Shown: positions 60,915-64,000 of the stretch, in pieces
Layout: every line of letters begins with the position of its first letter
Numbering within the stretch: position 1 is the stretch's first letter
From: Agrobacterium rubi TR3 = NBRC 13261
GTDB taxonomy: Bacteria; Pseudomonadota; Alphaproteobacteria; Rhizobiales; Rhizobiaceae
Assembly (NCBI RefSeq): GCF_000739935.1
Contig: NZ_BBJU01000003.1
Coordinates: 1-64,000 of the forward strand
Length of the DNA stretch: 64,000 nucleotides
Reading direction: 5' to 3'
Made by a program: the position numbers and the translations under genes
Notes under the pieces: model-generated
The model's database searches: none
What the model saw: the letters and a program-made list of their open reading frames with translations, nothing else
Told to the model about the DNA's origin: nothing

Positions 60915-62432
60915 TTAGTCTTCGTTGGCAGCCAGCTGCGTCAGCACCTGTCCACGACCGCGAATGCGCATGATCAGTGGGATCAAGAAGGCGGCAGCCG
61001 CGACAACAAACAGGCCCACGGCAATCCACGAGGTGAAGAGAACCGAAGGGTCACCCTGACCGATGGCGAGTGCGCGGCGCAATTGCTGTTCTGCCAGTGG
61101 CCCGAGGATGAGGCCGACGACGGCAGGCGCAATCGGGTAGCCGAAGATGCGCATGACGTAGCCGAGGATACCGAAGGCCAGGAGCATGCCCAGTTCGAAG
61201 ACCGATGGGTTGGCGCCGATGGTGCCGAGCGTCGCAAACAGCAGGATGCCCGCATAGAGCCACGGCTTTGGAATGGTCAGCAGCTTTACCCACAGGCCGA
61301 TCAGCGGCAGGTTGAGAACCAGCAGCATGAGATTGGCGATGAAGAGGCTGGCGATCAGGCCCCAGACGAGCTGCGGATTTGTCGCAAACAGAAGCGGGCC
61401 GGGCTGAAGGCCGAACTGCTGGAAACCTGCGAGCATGATGGCGGCGGTTGCCGTGGTCGGCAGACCCAGCGTCAGTAGCGGCACAAGCGTACCGGCAGCG
61501 GATGCATTGTTGGCCGCCTCAGGACCGGCAACGCCTTCGATGGCGCCGTGGCCAAACTCTTCCGGGTGCTTCGACAAGCGCTTTTCCGTGGCGTAGGACA
61601 GGAAGGTGCCGATTTCTGCACCGCCCGCTGGCATCGCGCCAATAGGGAAGCCGATCAAGGTGCCGCGCAGCCATGGCTTCCAGGAGCGTGCCCAATCCTG
61701 CGCGCTCATCCAGACCGAACCCTTGACCGCTTCGACCTTCTCGTCACCGCTTTGTCCCTGCGCCACGATGAACAGGGTTTCGCCGATGGCGAACATGGCA
61801 ACGGCGAGCGTTGTCACCTCCACGCCGTCGAGCAGATCGGGAATGCCGAAGCTCATGCGTGTCTGGCCGGTCAACTGGTCGATGCCGACGATGGCGAGCG
61901 TAAAGCCGATGAAGAGGGAGGTGAGGCCGCGCAGTGCCGAATCACCGAAGGCGGACGACACGGTAACGAAGGCCAGCACCATCAGCGCGAAATATTCGCG
62001 TGGGCCGAAGACCAAGGCCAGCTTGACGATGTAGGGCGCGACGAAAGCCAAAGCGATGGTGGCGATGAGGCCAGCCACGAAGGAGCCGATGGCGGCGGTG
62101 GCCAGCGCCGGTCCGCCACGTCCCGCGCGGGCCATCTTGTTGCCCTCCAGTGCTGTGACGATGGAGGCGCTTTCACCGGGTGTGTTCAGTAGGATCGAGG
62201 TTGTCGAGCCGCCATACATGCCGCCGTAATAGATACCGGCAAACATGATGAGCGATCCGGCTGGATCGAGCTGGTAGGTGACGGGCAGAAGCAGCGCAAC
62301 GGTCAGTGCCGGGCCAATGCCGGGCAGAACGCCCACGGCAGTGCCGAGCGTAACGCCGATCAGTGCGTAAAGAAGGTTCATCGGTTGCGCAGCAACCGCG
62401 ATGCCTTGCAGCAGAAAATCAAAAGTGCTCAT
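60915..62432 (-). CDS. tctA: Tripartite tricarboxylate transporter, large membrane subunit TctA
   Basis: A 505-residue inner-membrane protein with about twelve helices. The N-terminal [32 protein letters not shown] and the segment [20 protein letters not shown] are the TctA signatures. It carries substrate across the membrane with TctB, receiving it from TctC. Last gene of tctCBA; 94 bases after tctB. Substrate probably citrate or another tri- or dicarboxylate. Confidence 0.95.
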   Translation of the reverse strand: MSTFDFLLQGIAVAAQPMNLLYALIGVTLGTAVGVLPGIGPALTVALLLPVTYQLDPAGSLIMFAGIYYGGMYGGSTTSILLNTPGESASIVTALEGNKMARAGRGGPALATAAIGSFVAGLIATIALAFVAPYIVKLALVFGPREYFALMVLAFVTVSSAFGDSALRGLTSLFIGFTLAIVGIDQLTGQTRMSFGIPDLLDGVEVTTLAVAMFAIGETLFIVAQGQSGDEKVEAVKGSVWMSAQDWARSWKPWLRGTLIGFPIGAMPAGGAEIGTFLSYATEKRLSKHPEEFGHGAIEGVAGPEAANNASAAGTLVPLLTLGLPTTATAAIMLAGFQQFGLQPGPLLFATNPQLVWGLIASLFIANLMLLVLNLPLIGLWVKLLTIPKPWLYAGILLFATLGTIGANPSVFELGMLLAFGILGYVMRIFGYPIAPAVVGLILGPLAEQQLRRALAIGQGDPSVLFTSWIAVGLFVVAAAAFLIPLIMRIRGRGQVLTQLAANED

Positions 62433-62526
62433 GGACAGTTGTCCCCCTGTCGGGTGAAGCCCTTGCTGCGCTTAAAATGCGGGCGCCAAGGCTTCATGTC
62501 TTGTTGTTTATCGAGTGGATCGGCCG

Positions 62527-63021
62527 TCAGAAGAACAGCCGCTCCAAGGGTCCAGCGGGCAGCGACAGTTGCAACAGCTGCGCAAAGATCACCCAGATGA
62601 TGAAGCTGAAAACGATACCGATGGGGATCGAATACCAGAGCTTGCGTTTGCCAAAGGCGCGCGCGGTAAACGCAAAGAGCAGGCCGGTGGCAATCGAAAA
62701 GCCAGCGACGTTCAGCAGAAGCATCTGCGCGGCAAGACCGGCGATGACCCAGAAGACAGGTCCCATTTCCTGTTTGTCACGGGCCGGAAACTCATTGCGC
62801 CACGCTTCGAACCCGGTCCAGATCGCAAGTCCGACAAGACAGAAGGCAATGGCGTAAGGAACGGTGGCCGGGCCGACCGGAGAATAACCGGTGACACTGG
62901 CAAGCCGTGCCGAATCCCAGAAAATCACGGCGGCAACGATCACCAGAAAAACGGCGATGCCGAACGCCGCCCAATCAGGGCGGCGCTTTGTGGGTTGGGA
63001 AGGGGATGAACCCTGGCTCAT
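62527..63021 (-). CDS. tctB: Tripartite tricarboxylate transporter, small membrane subunit TctB
   Basis: A 164-residue protein with four predicted helices (about 20–35, 50–70, 85–110 and 125–150), starting after a hydrophilic segment SSPSQPTKRRPDWAA. Length and helix layout fit TctB, whose sequence is poorly conserved; the assignment relies partly on lying between tctC and tctA. The start overlaps the tctC stop by four bases. Confidence 0.88.
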   Translation of the reverse strand: MSQGSSPSQPTKRRPDWAAFGIAVFLVIVAAVIFWDSARLASVTGYSPVGPATVPYAIAFCLVGLAIWTGFEAWRNEFPARDKQEMGPVFWVIAGLAAQMLLLNVAGFSIATGLLFAFTARAFGKRKLWYSIPIGIVFSFIIWVIFAQLLQLSLPAGPLERLFF

Positions 63022-63962
63022 TTTACCAGTCCGATGTCTTTGAGGATGGCTTCAGTCGAGGCGGTGTCCTTTGCAAGCTGTTCCTTGAAAGCGTCACCGG
63101 CAAGATAGGTGTCCATCCAGCCCTTGGTCTTCAGCGTTTCCTGCCACTTGGCAGACTTCGCCAGTTTTTCGACATCGGCGCTGACGGCCTTTTCCTGCTC
63201 AGGCGTCAGGCCTGGAGGGGCTGCAACCATGCGCCAGTTCTGGATCACGACGTCGAGGCCGCTTTCCTTGAGCGTCGGTGCTTCGATGCCTTCAATCTTG
63301 GCTTCGCTGGAGATGGCGAGAAGACGAACGGTTCCGGCCTTCACCTGGCTTTCGAATTCGCCATAGCTGGAAATACCGGCGGTTACCTGCGCGCCGAGAA
63401 TAGAGGCCAGCGCCTCACCGCCGCCGGAGTAAGCGATATAGTTGATCTTGGTTGGATCAACGCCAGCAGCCTTGGCAATCAGGCCCGCCGTGATGTGGTC
63501 GGTGCCGCCAGCCGAACCGCCGCCCCAGGATACGCTGCCCGGGTCTTTCTTGAGCTGCTCGATGAGCTGGCCGATGTTCTCAAGCGGCGAAGATGCTGGA
63601 ACGACGATGACTTCGTATTCACCCGTCAAACGCGCAATCGGCGTGACGTCCTTCAGAGTAACGGGTGCCTTGTTGGTGAGGATCGCGCCCACCATGACGT
63701 AGCCGCCGACGATCAGAGCGTTGGGATTGCCCTTCTGCTGGCTTGCGAACTGTGCAAGGCCGATGGTGCCGCCAGCGCCGGGAACGTTTTGAACCTGAAC
63801 GCGCTTGGAAATGCCGTCTTCCTGCAGAACGGTCTGCAACGAACGCGCCGTTTGGTCCCAGCCGCCGCCAGGGTTGGCCGGTGCGATGATGGTGTAATCG
63901 GCTGCTGCCGCTGGAAGTGCCATTGCGCCTGCGAGAAGCGAAGCGATGAGAAAATGCTTCAA
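63018..63962 (-). CDS. tctC: Tripartite tricarboxylate transporter, periplasmic binding protein TctC
   Basis: A 314-residue exported protein: signal peptide MKHFLIASLLAGAMALPAAA-ADY, then the YTIIAPANPGGGWDQTARSLQ segment that forms the carboxylate-binding floor in TctC and Bug proteins, followed by VQNVPGAGGTIGLAQFA. It captures the substrate in the periplasm. First gene of tctCBA; its promoter lies beyond the window edge. AGGAGGG precedes the ATG. Confidence 0.95.
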   Translation of the reverse strand: MKHFLIASLLAGAMALPAAAADYTIIAPANPGGGWDQTARSLQTVLQEDGISKRVQVQNVPGAGGTIGLAQFASQQKGNPNALIVGGYVMVGAILTNKAPVTLKDVTPIARLTGEYEVIVVPASSPLENIGQLIEQLKKDPGSVSWGGGSAGGTDHITAGLIAKAAGVDPTKINYIAYSGGGEALASILGAQVTAGISSYGEFESQVKAGTVRLLAISSEAKIEGIEAPTLKESGLDVVIQNWRMVAAPPGLTPEQEKAVSADVEKLAKSAKWQETLKTKGWMDTYLAGDAFKEQLAKDTASTEAILKDIGLVK

Positions 63963-64000
63963 AGTGAACCCTCCTTGTATGCCGTTTCGGCATGTTGTTG

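Noticed and set aside
1-64000. CRISPR arrays, rRNA genes, prophage or insertion sequences
   Set aside because: No regularly spaced repeats, rRNA signatures, transposase or phage-like frames were seen.

Overview
The window is chromosomal DNA from an alphaproteobacterium of the order Rhizobiales, most likely an Agrobacterium/Rhizobium-group species. The indications are GC-rich coding DNA, the gene order zapA–6S RNA–folate cyclo-ligase, ruvCAB next to ybgC–tolQRAB–pal–cpoB–tilS–ftsH–glmM, a serC leader hairpin, rcdA (DUF1465), a C-minus L31 protein and HWE-type kinases. From memory these blocks lie on the linear chromosome of A. tumefaciens C58; I could not check that. No prophage, CRISPR array, rRNA operon or insertion sequence is visible.

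Layout: 1–5.8 kb holds the 3' end of an FAD dehydrogenase, an ABC exporter, rpmE, rcdA, a candidate small RNA, a DUF1192 protein and an MFS transporter. 5.8–15 kb is a central-carbon block on the minus strand (class I aldolase, pgk, then gap and tkt) interrupted by a K+/H+ antiporter and a higBA toxin–antitoxin pair. 15–23.7 kb carries DUF4164, zapA, 6S RNA, a CorC-type protein, folate cyclo-ligase, a YmdB-type phosphoesterase, a metallo-beta-lactamase-fold protein, a stress-type flavin-binding protein, yebC and a luciferase-like oxidoreductase. 24–29.7 kb is ruvCAB with a vapBC-like pair embedded between ruvA and ruvB, then a phosphoesterase and small enzymes. 29–40.7 kb is the envelope block ybgC–tolQRAB–pal–cpoB followed by tilS, ftsH and glmM. 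40.7–51.4 kb has a GGDEF/EAL protein, an outer-membrane beta-barrel, serC–serA, a Tim44-domain protein, an OpgC-like acyltransferase, mnmA and a CAT-anticodon tRNA. 51.6–60.9 kb is a stress and DNA-repair region (YflT-like protein, two ku genes, ligD, HWE kinase plus single-domain response regulator, Dps, a lipoprotein). The end is a tctCBA tricarboxylate uptake operon.

Two regulatory themes emerge from the intergenic DNA. First, sequences fitting CtrA sites (TTAA-N7-TTAA or TTAACCAT) lie upstream of rcdA, of the candidate small RNA, of tolQ, of pal and of the outer-membrane protein gene, suggesting cell-cycle control of envelope functions. Second, GGAAC-N16/17-CGTT-like promoters, the type used by the EcfG general-stress sigma factor, lie in front of dps, a lipoprotein gene, a PepSY-like/YflT-like pair, a pyridoxamine-oxidase-like gene and the hyp–ku–ligD operon. 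The second set would place non-homologous end joining in the general stress response. These sites were read by eye and are predictions.
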